In this document: one piece after another, positions 17,901 through 26,881 of the stretch
Numbering within the stretch: position 1 is the first letter of the stretch
Layout: each line of letters begins with the position of its first letter
DNA from: Shewanella sairae
GTDB taxonomy: Bacteria; Pseudomonadota; Gammaproteobacteria; Enterobacterales; Shewanellaceae
Direction: 5' to 3'
DNA length: 64,000 bases
Assembly (NCBI RefSeq): GCF_023283535.1
Contig: NZ_JAKILT010000014.1
Coordinates: forward strand, 46,424 to 110,423
Program-made: the position numbers and the translations under genes
Notes under the pieces: model-generated
Databases searched by the model: none
What the model saw: only the letters and a program-made list of their open reading frames with translations
Told to the model about the DNA's origin: nothing

Positions 17901-18218
17901 ATGATTTTCGTTGGTGTGTTTTTATTGTGGGTAGGTTGCTTTTTCAGCTATTTATCTTCTAATAAACAAAAACTTATTTATAAGTCCACGTCTAAGTTTG
18001 TAGCGTGGTTGGCTTATATGCTTACTCTTGGATTGGCAATCTTTGCTTTGTCGATACCATTAGGCTGGCTTGTTTCGGTACTCATTAGCTTATTGCTGAC
18101 CATGGTCATGTGGTTGCTGTTAGTTGTGGTGTCGTCACACGCAAGGGAGCGAGGCGTGTTGATTTTCTTACTTGGGACAATGTTGTTTCCAAGTCTCTTT
18201 TTATTAGGGGGTCATTAA
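17901..18218 (+). CDS. DUF3325-like small membrane protein
   Basis: 105 residues, three to four hydrophobic segments (about 1-18, 33-52, 55-82, 85-103) separated by short basic loops. Length, topology and place between a TonB receptor and PepSY gene fit the DUF3325 proteins of ferric-siderophore operons, whose biochemical role is unknown. First gene of a three-gene operon; its stop at 18216-18218 is two bases before the next ATG. Confidence 0.65.
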   Translation: MIFVGVFLLWVGCFFSYLSSNKQKLIYKSTSKFVAWLAYMLTLGLAIFALSIPLGWLVSVLISLLLTMVMWLLLVVVSSHARERGVLIFLLGTMLFPSLFLLGGH

Positions 18219-18220
18219 CC

Positions 18221-18484
18221 ATGTGGCCTAAAACTCTGACCGCCTTTATGGGTGGTTTATTGCTGTCTGTCAGTATGATGTTAAGTTTGTATTTACTGTT
18301 ACCTATCGCGATAGATATAAAATTGTTAGTGGGACTGTTGGCAGGTTTTATCATCTGGGTAGCATCCATGATCTATTACTATAGCTTCAATAGCGCGAAA
18401 ACCAGTGCTTTGGCTTGTGGCAAATTCTTACTGTTTTCTGTGGCAGTCAACTGTCTTCTTTTTTGGTATCAGCCCCTTCTATGA
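18221..18484 (+). CDS. DUF3649-like small membrane protein
   Basis: 87 residues from the ATG at 18221, which has AGGGGG upstream; the frame is open further back, but that part overlaps the previous gene. Three hydrophobic segments with a pattern (AFMGGLLLSVSMMLSLYLLLP) like DUF3649 iron-uptake accessory proteins. Its final A-TGA overlaps the ATG of the PepSY gene by four bases, implying translational coupling. Confidence 0.65.
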   Translation: MWPKTLTAFMGGLLLSVSMMLSLYLLLPIAIDIKLLVGLLAGFIIWVASMIYYYSFNSAKTSALACGKFLLFSVAVNCLLFWYQPLL

Positions 18485-20094
18485 ATACTCAATCTATGTA
18501 CGCTACTACAAGTAAAAATCCGCGAAGCCAGTGGGTTAAAAATCTAACGGAATCTCACAGCTGGATAGGGGTAATTATTTCTCCTTTGCTGTTTGTTATC
18601 TTTTGGGCTGGTGCTGTTACGCTGTTTTACGAAGAGGTAAAGCAGTGGGCTGTGGTGCCGCAATTTCCGGTAGCAATAGAGCAAACAGAAATGCCGTTGC
18701 AGCAAATAGTCGAAGATAAGCTGGCACAGCACGATTTTGATTATGAAGAGCACCTTATGGTGCAAATGCCATCTGAACATGATCCTTACTATAAGGTGTT
18801 TTTAGATCTCGTTAGTGAAGAGGGCATGGAAGATGAACATGGTGAAGTGGTGTCTTTGCTCATCGACCCTAATACTGGCGCTAGTGTGGCCAATAGAGAT
18901 GACTTTTTTCTTGGTGATTTTATCTACCGGCTACATTACGACTTAAATTTGCCTGGTGGCACCTACCTAATTGGCATCATTAGTCTGTTCTTCTTTTTTG
19001 CTTTGGTATCTGGTGTGTTTATTCACGCTAAAAAGTTATTTAAACACTTTTTCTTATATCGCAATGATAAAAATCGCCGTGACCAACTGCTAGATTTACA
19101 TAATGTCGTTGGCGTGATGACGCTGCCATTTACCCTTATGTATGCATTAAGTGGATTAGTGTTTAACTTGGCCATTGTTTACCAAATTGCCTTTGTGGTG
19201 TTTATCTATCAAGGCGATCAAGACACATTATTTAAAGACGCTGGTTTTACCTTATTTGATGAGCCTAGAATTGAACAAAGTATTGATATGAGTAATGCTT
19301 ATACGATTATTGAGCAAGCACGTCAGCAGCCTGATTTCTATCTAAGAAACGTTATCTTTTATAATTACGGCGATGAGTCAGCCATTATCCAATTACGTGG
19401 CAATGATTTAGCTCATTTTTCACAAAAAGATGAGTTCTTTTATCGGGTAAACACAGGTGAATTACTCAATAAGACCGACATTGAAAACTATAATGTATTT
19501 CGTAAAGGTCGAGAGATTATTGCAACCCTACACTTTGGCGATTTTGCAGGTGTAGATGTGCGTATTTTGTATTTTATTCTCTCGATTGCGATATGTGCGA
19601 TGATCGTTATTGGCAATATGTTGTGGCTTGATAAGCGCACCTTGCAGCAAAATGTATCGCCCCGCAGCATAAGTATTGTAAGGGGATTAACCTTAGGTGG
19701 CTGCGGCGGTTTAATTGTTGCTACCACGGTCGCTTTTTTTGTTGAGCGAGTATTACCTGCAAGCCTACAAGCTAGAGCTGATTACTTGGTGTATAGCTTC
19801 ATCGCAACCTTAGTTATCGCTATGGTGTTGAGCTACAGGATTAGCAACAAGCGTAAATACTTAAGCCAGATGATATTGACTAGCACGTTGTTTCTTACTG
19901 CCACATTAGTTGCTGATTGGTATTTGTTTGCAAGTGAGATCCCTCAATTAATCCAGCAAGGCTTCTATGGGATCATCGGTGTTGAGGTTGCGATGTTACT
20001 GTTGATTATCACAGGGCTTTTGTTGGTAAGTCGGCTTAATCATTCGCAAAAACAGCAGGCTAATGTTGAAGCGACAAACTTAACAATCGCTTAG
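18481..20094 (+). CDS. PepSY-associated TM protein, putative siderophore-iron reductase
   Basis: 537 residues from ATG at 18481, which overlaps the previous stop (ATGA). The first helix LIGVIISPLLFVIFWAGAV-type segment follows ESHSWIGV, typical of PepSY_TM proteins; a periplasmic PepSY-like region (about 55-150), helix pairs at about 160-190, 215-260 and further C-terminal helices, with conserved histidines (ESHSW, LHYDL, LHNVVG, LHFGD). Characterised members reduce ferric siderophores at the inner membrane using haem. With the receptor across the Fur boxes it forms an iron-acquisition unit. Confidence 0.85.
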   Translation: MNTQSMYATTSKNPRSQWVKNLTESHSWIGVIISPLLFVIFWAGAVTLFYEEVKQWAVVPQFPVAIEQTEMPLQQIVEDKLAQHDFDYEEHLMVQMPSEHDPYYKVFLDLVSEEGMEDEHGEVVSLLIDPNTGASVANRDDFFLGDFIYRLHYDLNLPGGTYLIGIISLFFFFALVSGVFIHAKKLFKHFFLYRNDKNRRDQLLDLHNVVGVMTLPFTLMYALSGLVFNLAIVYQIAFVVFIYQGDQDTLFKDAGFTLFDEPRIEQSIDMSNAYTIIEQARQQPDFYLRNVIFYNYGDESAIIQLRGNDLAHFSQKDEFFYRVNTGELLNKTDIENYNVFRKGREIIATLHFGDFAGVDVRILYFILSIAICAMIVIGNMLWLDKRTLQQNVSPRSISIVRGLTLGGCGGLIVATTVAFFVERVLPASLQARADYLVYSFIATLVIAMVLSYRISNKRKYLSQMILTSTLFLTATLVADWYLFASEIPQLIQQGFYGIIGVEVAMLLLIITGLLLVSRLNHSQKQQANVEATNLTIA

Positions 20095-20110
20095 TCCATG
20101 TTATTGAAAG

Positions 20111-20132
20111 CGCAGCCTATGGCTGCGTTTTT
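20111..20132 (+). terminator. Terminator of the PepSY operon
   Basis: CGCAGCC-TAT-GGCTGCG stem-loop (20111-20127) followed by TTTTT. Confidence 0.85.
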
Positions 20133-20481
20133 CGCTACCTAGTAGTAAATGGCGCCCAAACTGTTAATTTCAGTCATGTTATAACTCTATCGGCGAGGTT
20201 ATCACCTAAAAATAGTGCCTAATAGATTGTTAATTCATGGGTTTTAAAGTGACTAAAATTATTTTATTTTGTGGTTATTTTTTTATATTCCAATTTCAAA
20301 TTATGGTGTAAATTAGCGCAACCATATCTAGTACAACTTGTATTGATAGATAGATGCCATTGTCGGCTTTGGTGACAATTAACCTAAGCCTGTGTGTTAT
20401 TTATTTTGAATACTCTACACCTCCCCAAGCCACCATCTGGCCCAAGATCTTTAGAGCATTCCGTTTTATAAAGAGATCCCA
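20133..20481. other. Intergenic region before the ATP-grasp gene
   Basis: AT-rich; it should contain the promoter of the ATP-grasp operon. A 43-codon open frame (20354-20485) ends by overlapping the ATP-grasp start, but it has no ribosome site and unremarkable composition, so I do not call it a gene. Confidence 0.4.
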
Positions 20482-21519
20482 TTGAATATTTTATTTTTGA
20501 TGTACCCGTGGTCGACGATCGTACCTGAAACCGACACCACATTGCGGTTAATCCATGAGTGTGTTTTAAGGGGCCATACTGTTGCAGTAGCAACCACTAG
20601 CAATTTAACCATGCGCGACTCTGAAGCCAGTGCATTTTGCCAAGTGTTTAGTAAAGAGCAGACAACACCGAATAATATCGTTGCTTTTTATAAAAAAGCT
20701 CAGTTTAAAAAGCTGCAGTTACCATTGGCAGGCTTTGATAGCATCTTCATGCGGGCGAGCCCGCCGCTGGACCCTATTGCGCTAAACTTCTTAGATTCAG
20801 TGCGTGATGAAGTGTTTATCATGAATGATATTGACGGGCTGCGTATTGCTAATAATAAGCTCTATACCGCGTCATTTGACGATCCAAACAATACTTTTAT
20901 TCCCTCTACTCATGTGTCGAAAACACCTGAGTATTTAGAGCAAGTGTTGCGTGAATCCAAGACCGATAAGATGATCATGAAGCCACTCGACGGCTTTGGT
21001 GGTCAAGGTGTCATCATGGTTGAAAAAGCCGCGCAAAAGAGTTTCCACTCATTGCTACAGTTTTACATCAATAGTGGTAAGGGCGGTAATTACGTAATTT
21101 TACAAGAATATGTTGAAGGCGCAGATGAAGGCGATGTGCGTATTTTAATGCTAAATGGCGAGCCTATTGGCGCGATGAAGCGCGTACCTGCAGCGGGTGA
21201 AGTTCGCTCAAATATTCATGCTGGTGGTAGTGTAGTAAAGCATGTGCTAACCAAAAAAGAGAAAGAACTGTGTAAGCATATTGGCCCTAAGCTAGTGCGC
21301 GACGGTTTGTTCTTTGTCGGTATTGATGTGATCAACGAAAAGTTGATTGAAGTAAACGTGCAAAGCCCTGGCGGCATTATGCGGATCAATAAATTAAACA
21401 ACGTAAAGTTACAGCGTAAAGTTATCGATTTTATTGAAAGCGTAATCCAAGCCAAAGAAGCGTTAAGCACCAGAAAAACAGAATTTAGAAAGGCGATTGA
21501 AGATGCTCAAGTTATCTGA
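20482..21519 (+). CDS. ATP-grasp ligase of the glutathione synthetase/RimK type
   Basis: 345 residues starting with TTG at 20482 (AAGAGA upstream). An N-terminal GshB-like domain (MYPWSTIVPETDTTLRLIHE, FMRASPPLDP) is followed by an ATP-grasp fold: KPLDGFGGQGVIMVE loop (Lys167), VILQEYVEGADEGDVRILMLNG, metal site IEVNVQSPGGIM near the C-terminus. These enzymes join an amino group to an acyl phosphate; the family includes glutathione and peptide ligases. No GshA is adjacent, so a special substrate is likely. The next gene overlaps by 17 bp, indicating one operon. Confidence 0.85.
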   Translation: MNILFLMYPWSTIVPETDTTLRLIHECVLRGHTVAVATTSNLTMRDSEASAFCQVFSKEQTTPNNIVAFYKKAQFKKLQLPLAGFDSIFMRASPPLDPIALNFLDSVRDEVFIMNDIDGLRIANNKLYTASFDDPNNTFIPSTHVSKTPEYLEQVLRESKTDKMIMKPLDGFGGQGVIMVEKAAQKSFHSLLQFYINSGKGGNYVILQEYVEGADEGDVRILMLNGEPIGAMKRVPAAGEVRSNIHAGGSVVKHVLTKKEKELCKHIGPKLVRDGLFFVGIDVINEKLIEVNVQSPGGIMRINKLNNVKLQRKVIDFIESVIQAKEALSTRKTEFRKAIEDAQVI

Positions 21520-23482
21520 AAAAGAATGTATTGCACTAATAAATAAAGGCGAGTGTTTTCATGCAGAAGTGGAAGCGGGCGCCTTTACCGTAAAAATTGA
21601 TGAGTACTCACCATTTGTGTGTACCGCTATTCATAATGGCCACCGCCTGCGTGAAGATTTGCAAAATAACTGCCGCCTTACTGATGAGGAACGTCGTTTT
21701 GCTGAGGCGCCATATACCGCAGACATGCTGTCATCATTCCCAATTGTATTGACGGGCAATGACTCACGTTTTGAATATGACTTAAATCGACCTAAAGCAC
21801 ATTCAACGCATTACAAAACAGCGTGGAAAAAGCCATTAACCACTAAGCAGCGTAATGAAAGCCATGCAAAGCATCAGTCTTTTTACAACGTACTGAGTGC
21901 ATTGGTTGCACGTTTAGAAAAGCAGTTTAAAAACAGCATCGTATTTGATGTGCATTCGTTTAACTATCAGCAAATTGAAGCTGATACGCCAACCTTTAAT
22001 ATTGGCACTAGCCAGATCGATATCGAACGTTGGGGCACCACCTGCCAGAACTTTGAAAAGCAGCTTAATAAAATTGAGCTGCCAAACATTGCTGTGCGCG
22101 CTGCACGCGATGAAGTATTTCAAGGTCGCGGCTATTTAATTGCGCATGTTAACGCCCATTTTGACCACACTTTAGTCTTGCCACTGGAAGTGAAAAAGGT
22201 GTTTATGGACGAAACCACTGGTGAGCTATACCCACTGGTTTTAGAAGAGCTAAAAGGTGGCGTCAAACAGGCTATTTCTGAGTCTGCTGCGTACTTTATG
22301 CGCCGTTTTGGTAAGCGTAAGTCATTAAGAAACGTTGACTTACTGTCATCGACTTTGCCGCCAGAGATCCTATCGTTAGATAAGAGCTTATATAAGCTAG
22401 CAAGTAACGTAGCAACGCTGAAATATATCAACCCAGTAAACATTGCTAGCGAGCGTAAAAAGTTTTTAGCGCGCAAAGGTGCGGTTGCCCCAGAGTTTAG
22501 TTATAAGCAGCTAAACATTAATCCATATCAATTTCGTGAACAGCTTTATAAGCTACCAGTGTCGAATATTATGGACGCCGATATTCAGCAGCTTTATCGT
22601 CACGTGATTGATAACTTAGCAACTAGAATTGATTTACTGTGCTCAATAGGCACCGATGAGTTTGTCTACAACTCGCTTAAGTATTATGGCCAGCCAGACA
22701 AAGAAGATATTGCTAATGCCGAGTTTTTACTACGTGCACCAGCAATTGAGGGCGATGACGAAGAGCCTATCTATGATGCGGCTTATGCGGTTAAGTCATT
22801 CCAAAAGTATGCCGATGACTGGGGCCTTAAATGTAAGGTTGAAAAGTCATCGCGCATTGTAGCAAAGGCGATGGTTAATAGTGCCCGTGGTAGCTTGATG
22901 ATTAATAAAGACGCCATGTTCACTAGCAAAGAGTTAGTGGCTTTTGCTTACCATGAACTCGGCGTACATATGCTGACAACCGTTAACGCTCGTCGCCAAC
23001 AGTTGCGCGTAATGTCACTAGGCTTAGTGGGTAATACCCATACCCAAGAAGGTGTGGCTATCTATAGTGAATACTGTTCAGGTAACTTGACCTTAAACCG
23101 TCTGAAAATTCTAGCTATGCGCGTGATAGCAGTGAATTTAATGCTAGAGCAGCGTGACTTCTCGATGACCTTTGAAACGCTTAAGCGTGAATATGACCAA
23201 ACAACGGAGCAAGCATTCATCCTAACCACACGTGTGTATCGCGGCGGTGGATTCACTAAAGACTTCCTGTACTTAAAAGGCTTTAGAGACATAGTTAACT
23301 TAAGTAAAACCACGCCGTTAGATAATTTACTGGCAGGTAAAGCAGGCATATTGGACATGCCAATTGTCAGCGAAATGGTAGAGCGAAATATGTTAGAGCG
23401 TCCAGTGCCGTTATTTGAGCTGCAACATAAATCAACACCTGAAACCGCGGTAATTGATTATCTTATTTCGGCAATTCGATAA
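21503..23482 (+). CDS. N-formylglutamate amidohydrolase-like/DUF1704 (QEGLA motif) metallopeptidase fusion
   Basis: 659 residues from ATG at 21503. The first half resembles N-formylglutamate amidohydrolases (SFPIVLTGNDSRFEYDLNR, FDVHSFNYQQ). The second half is DUF1704, annotated as flavohemoglobin expression-modulating QEGLA motif protein: HELGVHMLT (His484, Glu485, His489) then QEGVAIYSEY (Glu516). This HExxxH plus Glu arrangement is that of the MATCAP-type zinc peptidases. It overlaps the ATP-grasp gene, so a ligase and a hydrolase/peptidase act in one pathway, perhaps building and trimming an amino-acid or peptide tag. Substrate unknown. A strong terminator closes the operon. Confidence 0.85.
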   Translation: MLKLSEKECIALINKGECFHAEVEAGAFTVKIDEYSPFVCTAIHNGHRLREDLQNNCRLTDEERRFAEAPYTADMLSSFPIVLTGNDSRFEYDLNRPKAHSTHYKTAWKKPLTTKQRNESHAKHQSFYNVLSALVARLEKQFKNSIVFDVHSFNYQQIEADTPTFNIGTSQIDIERWGTTCQNFEKQLNKIELPNIAVRAARDEVFQGRGYLIAHVNAHFDHTLVLPLEVKKVFMDETTGELYPLVLEELKGGVKQAISESAAYFMRRFGKRKSLRNVDLLSSTLPPEILSLDKSLYKLASNVATLKYINPVNIASERKKFLARKGAVAPEFSYKQLNINPYQFREQLYKLPVSNIMDADIQQLYRHVIDNLATRIDLLCSIGTDEFVYNSLKYYGQPDKEDIANAEFLLRAPAIEGDDEEPIYDAAYAVKSFQKYADDWGLKCKVEKSSRIVAKAMVNSARGSLMINKDAMFTSKELVAFAYHELGVHMLTTVNARRQQLRVMSLGLVGNTHTQEGVAIYSEYCSGNLTLNRLKILAMRVIAVNLMLEQRDFSMTFETLKREYDQTTEQAFILTTRVYRGGGFTKDFLYLKGFRDIVNLSKTTPLDNLLAGKAGILDMPIVSEMVERNMLERPVPLFELQHKSTPETAVIDYLISAIR

Positions 23483-23494
23483 GTCGCAATAAAG

Positions 23495-23527
23495 CGCCTT
23501 ACTCTTAACGGAATAAGGCGTTTTTTT
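23495..23527 (+). terminator. Terminator of the ATP-grasp/DUF1704 operon
   Basis: CGCCTTA (23495-23501) pairs with TAAGGCG (23514-23520), then seven T. Confidence 0.85.
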
Positions 23528-23637
23528 ATGTCTTTTATTAGCTTACAGGCTTTATCATGGTAGATTAATTAAACAGCTTGAAGAGTGATTACATCATTAA
23601 CCAAGCCAAAATTAATGGCGTTAGAGGAGATAGGCAG

Positions 23638-24714
23638 ATGATAAGGATTAAGCGAATCACTTTAATGATCTTGAGTATGTTGGTCTTAAGTCATGCTAAC
23701 GCATATGAGGCTGAGAAAGTAGCGACAGGGCTGAATATCCCTTGGGGGCTGGCCTATATAGATGCTCAAACTATGCTGGTGACAGAGAGGCAAGGCGTCA
23801 TCAAACAGGTAAACCTTGAAACGGGTAAGCAGCAAACTCTGTTTACGCCTAAAGGTGTTTGGGCTGAGGGACAGGGCGGTCTGCTCGATATTGCCGTATC
23901 GCCTTTTGCAGACAATACCCTTTACTTCACTTACAGCAAAGATATCGAAGGCGAGGGTGCGACCACCCTTGCTAAAGCGACTTATCAAGAGGGGAAGCTT
24001 GCCAACTGGCAAGATGTGTTTGTTTCAAACTCTCGCTCAGATACAGGTCGGCACTTTGGTAGCCGCATAGCCTTTGATGATAAGCATGTTTATTTTTCTA
24101 TTGGCGATCGTGGTGTGCGCGACAATGGTCAAGATACCTTAACCCACGCCGCAACTATTTTACGTTTAAACCCCGATGGCAGCGTGCCAGCTACGAACCC
24201 ATTTATAGCAGATGAAGCCGTATTAGATGAGATCTGGAGTTACGGCCACCGTAATCCTCAAGGTTTGGTTTACGACGTGCCAACACAAAAATTGTGGTCG
24301 ATTGAGCACGGCCCCCGTGGCGGCGATGAACTTAACCTCATCAAATCTGGCGCCAATTATGGCTGGGCGATCACCTCTCATGGTAAAGAATATTGGGGGC
24401 CAATCAGTGTTGGCGATGGCAAACTAAAAGAGGGCGTTGAGCCACCCGTTAAAGTCTATATTCCGTCAATTGCGCCTGGCAGCTTAGCACTGTATCGCGG
24501 CGATAAGTTTCCAGAGTTTAATGGCAAGCTTTTAGCTGGGGCATTAAAGTTAACTCATATTAATGTGATAACGCTTAACGATGCAGGAAAAGCGATTGCA
24601 GAAGAAAGGATTATGGCTGAGTTAGGTGAACGCATTCGTGATATCGAGGTCACCCCAAAAGGTGATATCTATTTCAGTACTGACAGCGGCAATTTATATA
24701 AGCTTAAGCGGTAA
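23638..24714 (+). CDS. Periplasmic PQQ-dependent aldose sugar dehydrogenase (YliI-like)
   Basis: 358 residues from ATG at 23638 with GGAG ten bases upstream. Signal peptide MIRIKRITLMILSMLVLSHANA, then a six-bladed propeller: NIPWGLAYID, GGLLDIAVSP, GRHFGSRIAFD, GDRGVRDNGQ, SYGHRNPQGLVYD, EHGPRGGDELNLIKSGANYGW, SIAPGSLALYRG. These motifs are those of soluble aldose sugar dehydrogenases, which oxidise sugars in the periplasm with PQQ and calcium. Length is typical. No PQQ biosynthesis genes are nearby. Confidence 0.9.
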   Translation: MIRIKRITLMILSMLVLSHANAYEAEKVATGLNIPWGLAYIDAQTMLVTERQGVIKQVNLETGKQQTLFTPKGVWAEGQGGLLDIAVSPFADNTLYFTYSKDIEGEGATTLAKATYQEGKLANWQDVFVSNSRSDTGRHFGSRIAFDDKHVYFSIGDRGVRDNGQDTLTHAATILRLNPDGSVPATNPFIADEAVLDEIWSYGHRNPQGLVYDVPTQKLWSIEHGPRGGDELNLIKSGANYGWAITSHGKEYWGPISVGDGKLKEGVEPPVKVYIPSIAPGSLALYRGDKFPEFNGKLLAGALKLTHINVITLNDAGKAIAEERIMAELGERIRDIEVTPKGDIYFSTDSGNLYKLKR

Positions 24715-24759
24715 AGGTTGGAACTCACGCTCAAGGAAAAGCAAAGCAGTGCTGTTCTT

Positions 24760-24842
24760 TGTAGGTCGGGCTTTAGCCCGTCAAGCTCGTGCCCTTGCTA
24801 CAAGGGCGAAACCCGCTCTTGTAGCTAAGCGCACTAAGTGCG
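24760..24842. repeat. REP-like cluster of three hairpins
   Basis: Three adjacent inverted repeats: CGGGCT-TT-AGCCCG (24767-24780), GCCCTTG-CTA-CAAGGGC (24791-24807) and CGCACT-A-AGTGCG (24830-24842). The GTAGGTCGGGCTTTAGCCCG core is a pattern common in gammaproteobacterial REP elements. It is extragenic. Confidence 0.65.
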
Positions 24843-24879
24843 ATAAACGTAATCATTGCCAGTAACTTGGCAGGTTGGT

Positions 24880-25000
24880 TTATGTTCTGTACAACACCTT
24901 AATCACATGCCAGCCGAACTTAGTCTTAACCAAGTGCGGAGTGATTAACTCACCAGTAAAATAAACCTTATCAAATACTTGTGGGGATACCAATTTGGCC
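24880..25000 (-). pseudogene. Truncated duplicate of the ppiC 3' end
   Basis: On the minus strand 24880-24980 reads [20 protein letters not shown] followed by [11 protein letters not shown] and a stop, almost identical to the C-terminus of the intact ppiC that starts 18 bp further on. Upstream the match decays with indels around 24970-25000 and has no start, so this is a broken partial copy left by a tandem duplication or by deletion of a paralogue. Confidence 0.8.
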
Positions 25001-25017
25001 TTTCAATATAATTTAGC

Positions 25018-25296
25018 CTAAGTGCGATACAAAACCTTTATCACATGCCAGCCGAACTTAGTTTTAACTAAGTGCGGAGTGATTAACTCACCAGTAAAAC
25101 AAACCTTATCAAATTGCGGCACCATCTGGCCTTTCTTAAATTCGCCTAAACTGCCACCTTTCTTACCTGATGGACAAGTTGAGTGCTTTTTAGCAAGTAC
25201 GTCGAACTTGGCGCCTTTATTCAGTTGCTTGATGATATCTTCAGCAAGTGTTTGGTGCTTAACTAATATGTGTAATGCTGCTGCGGTGCGCGCCAT
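25018..25296 (-). CDS. ppiC: Parvulin-type peptidyl-prolyl isomerase PpiC
   Basis: 92 residues, the usual length of cytoplasmic PpiC. Parvulin motifs in order: [59 protein letters not shown]. It catalyses cis-trans isomerisation of peptidyl-prolyl bonds. No signal peptide. A degenerate partial copy of its 3' end lies immediately downstream. Confidence 0.92.
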   Translation of the reverse strand: MARTAAALHILVKHQTLAEDIIKQLNKGAKFDVLAKKHSTCPSGKKGGSLGEFKKGQMVPQFDKVCFTGELITPHLVKTKFGWHVIKVLYRT

Positions 25297-25488
25297 GGTG
25301 GAGCCTAATGTGCTTGAAACTAATTGACGCCATTATAACGGTTATGGCTATTGTCAGGCTAGTCTATGGGCTATTGATATCTAAATTAGCGGTATAGTTT
25401 TATAATCAGCAGCTGTTTTATTGGTTGATGCTGGTGTTTGACTGCTGTGAATATGCGGTATGAATGTGCCGGTTTGAGGTGGGTTGTT

Positions 25489-26268
25489 GTGTTAAAAAGT
25501 AAAAGCTATCGCCGCATCGGCCCTGATTACCGTTTTGACGAGCAAGTGAGCTTTGTTGATATAAAGCAAGTGTTTGGCCTTGGACATATTCGTTTAGGTA
25601 AATGGGTCGAAAACGAAGAGCGCGATAAAGCCGCTAACCTGATTTTTGACTCATTAGCAGATTTAGCCTTTATCTTAAAACTGCCGCCTAAAGCACTCGG
25701 CTTGCGTGAAACCCTAAATCTCGCTTTTGGTAGTGGCGGCCAAAAAGGTGTGCAAGCTCATTATGCGCCACATAAGCGCGAGCTAGCGTTAGCTAAAAAT
25801 GCTGGAGCGGGCGCACTGGCCCACGAGTTTTGGCATGCGTTTGATCACTACATTGCGCCCAAATCATATCGTACTTCTCCTAATGGCATTTCCTTTGCGA
25901 GTCACAGTTGGCTTGCCGATGTAAAACCGATAAAGCATCCGCTAAATCAGCGATTAGAGCAGGTATTTGAAATCGCGCTGCTAAACGAAAACGGTGAGGA
26001 TGGTCATGATTATGTTAATCGGGCGATAGCGCTGGATAAACAACATAATAGCCAATACTTTTCACGACCTACCGAACTAATGGCACGTGCTTTTGAGTCG
26101 TGTATCGAATCTTACCCCGATATTACCAATCCCTATTTGGTCGATGAAACCTTAAAGTCACCGCTGTTTGATGCGGGCGGCTACCCAACACTTGAGCATA
26201 GAGCGCAGATCTTCGATGCGCTGATTAACTATTTTGAGCCATTAGGCGATGCGCTGGGGCGTGAATAA
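25489..26268 (+). CDS. CLCA_X-family protein with zinc-peptidase-like HEFWHAFDH motif
   Basis: 259 residues from GTG at 25489 (AGGTGG upstream); the frame is open to TTG at 25438. Central motif GALAHEFWHAFDHYI (His-Glu-x-x-His) resembles a zinc metallopeptidase site, and the surroundings (LRETLNLAFGSGGQKGVQAHYAPHKRELAL, SRPTELMARAFESCI) match the LPD1-like domain of proteins annotated CLCA_X. The Glu in PTELMARAFE could be the third ligand. No signal peptide, so cytoplasmic. Substrate and role unknown; it is the only gene in its transcription unit. Confidence 0.7.
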   Translation: MLKSKSYRRIGPDYRFDEQVSFVDIKQVFGLGHIRLGKWVENEERDKAANLIFDSLADLAFILKLPPKALGLRETLNLAFGSGGQKGVQAHYAPHKRELALAKNAGAGALAHEFWHAFDHYIAPKSYRTSPNGISFASHSWLADVKPIKHPLNQRLEQVFEIALLNENGEDGHDYVNRAIALDKQHNSQYFSRPTELMARAFESCIESYPDITNPYLVDETLKSPLFDAGGYPTLEHRAQIFDALINYFEPLGDALGRE

Positions 26269-26326
26269 TTCGTGTGACGATAAATCAGATGAAAAGGCTG
26301 CAGTCCTTTAAATCTGATAAAAGTGA

Positions 26327-26671
26327 TTAGAAATTCACTGAGTGGCTATGCTCTTTGGTGTTGGTCATCGCTAGATCGGTAATCGATGTTGTACCTGGGC
26401 TATAAGGGGCTATCTTTTGGGCGATTTTATTGGCTCCGTTAGAGAGTGCAAAGTCATGGAAGCTTTGACCATTACACACGAGTTTGGGAAAAATCAGGCG
26501 CTTGTTTATGTTGTTTTCCCGAATGGTTCGGTTATATAGCGAGATGTTGTCACTTAAGCCTGTTTTGCAGACTGCGACGAGCTTGCTTTCCATTGATGGG
26601 TCCATTGCTGCTGATGCATTAAAAGTGATAGAGGTGAGTACCATAGCGGTTAATGTAATCATTTTCTTCAT
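26327..26671 (-). CDS. DUF3718-like small exported protein
   Basis: 114 residues from ATG at 26671, which has AAGGAG seven bases upstream. Signal peptide MKKMITLTAMVLTSITFNASA; mature part has a Cys pair (AVCKTGLSDNISLYNRTIRE and LVCNGQSFHDFAL), a pattern of the DUF3718 family of Shewanella-type bacteria. Probably periplasmic with one disulfide. Function unknown. Confidence 0.65.
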   Translation of the reverse strand: MKKMITLTAMVLTSITFNASAAMDPSMESKLVAVCKTGLSDNISLYNRTIRENNINKRLIFPKLVCNGQSFHDFALSNGANKIAQKIAPYSPGTTSITDLAMTNTKEHSHSVNF

Positions 26672-26881
26672 CGGTTGCTCCTTGCGTGTGGGACTTAACA
26701 TAGAGTTAAGTTATGCGTTTGCATGGAGCTATTTAAGCGCATGGTCATCAATAAATATGTGAGAACTTTGTATTCAAATGTATCTTTATTTTTTTCTTAA
26801 TTCAGTTGATGTCTCGAGGTAACAGAGTGTGTATTGGCCTCGATAAATAGGGGATATTAAGAAAATAGAGCGAATGAACAA

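Noticed and set aside
20354..20485. 43-codon frame overlapping the ATP-grasp start as a substrate peptide
   Set aside because: No ribosome site and no repeated or leader-like pattern; kept only as something to check for conservation.
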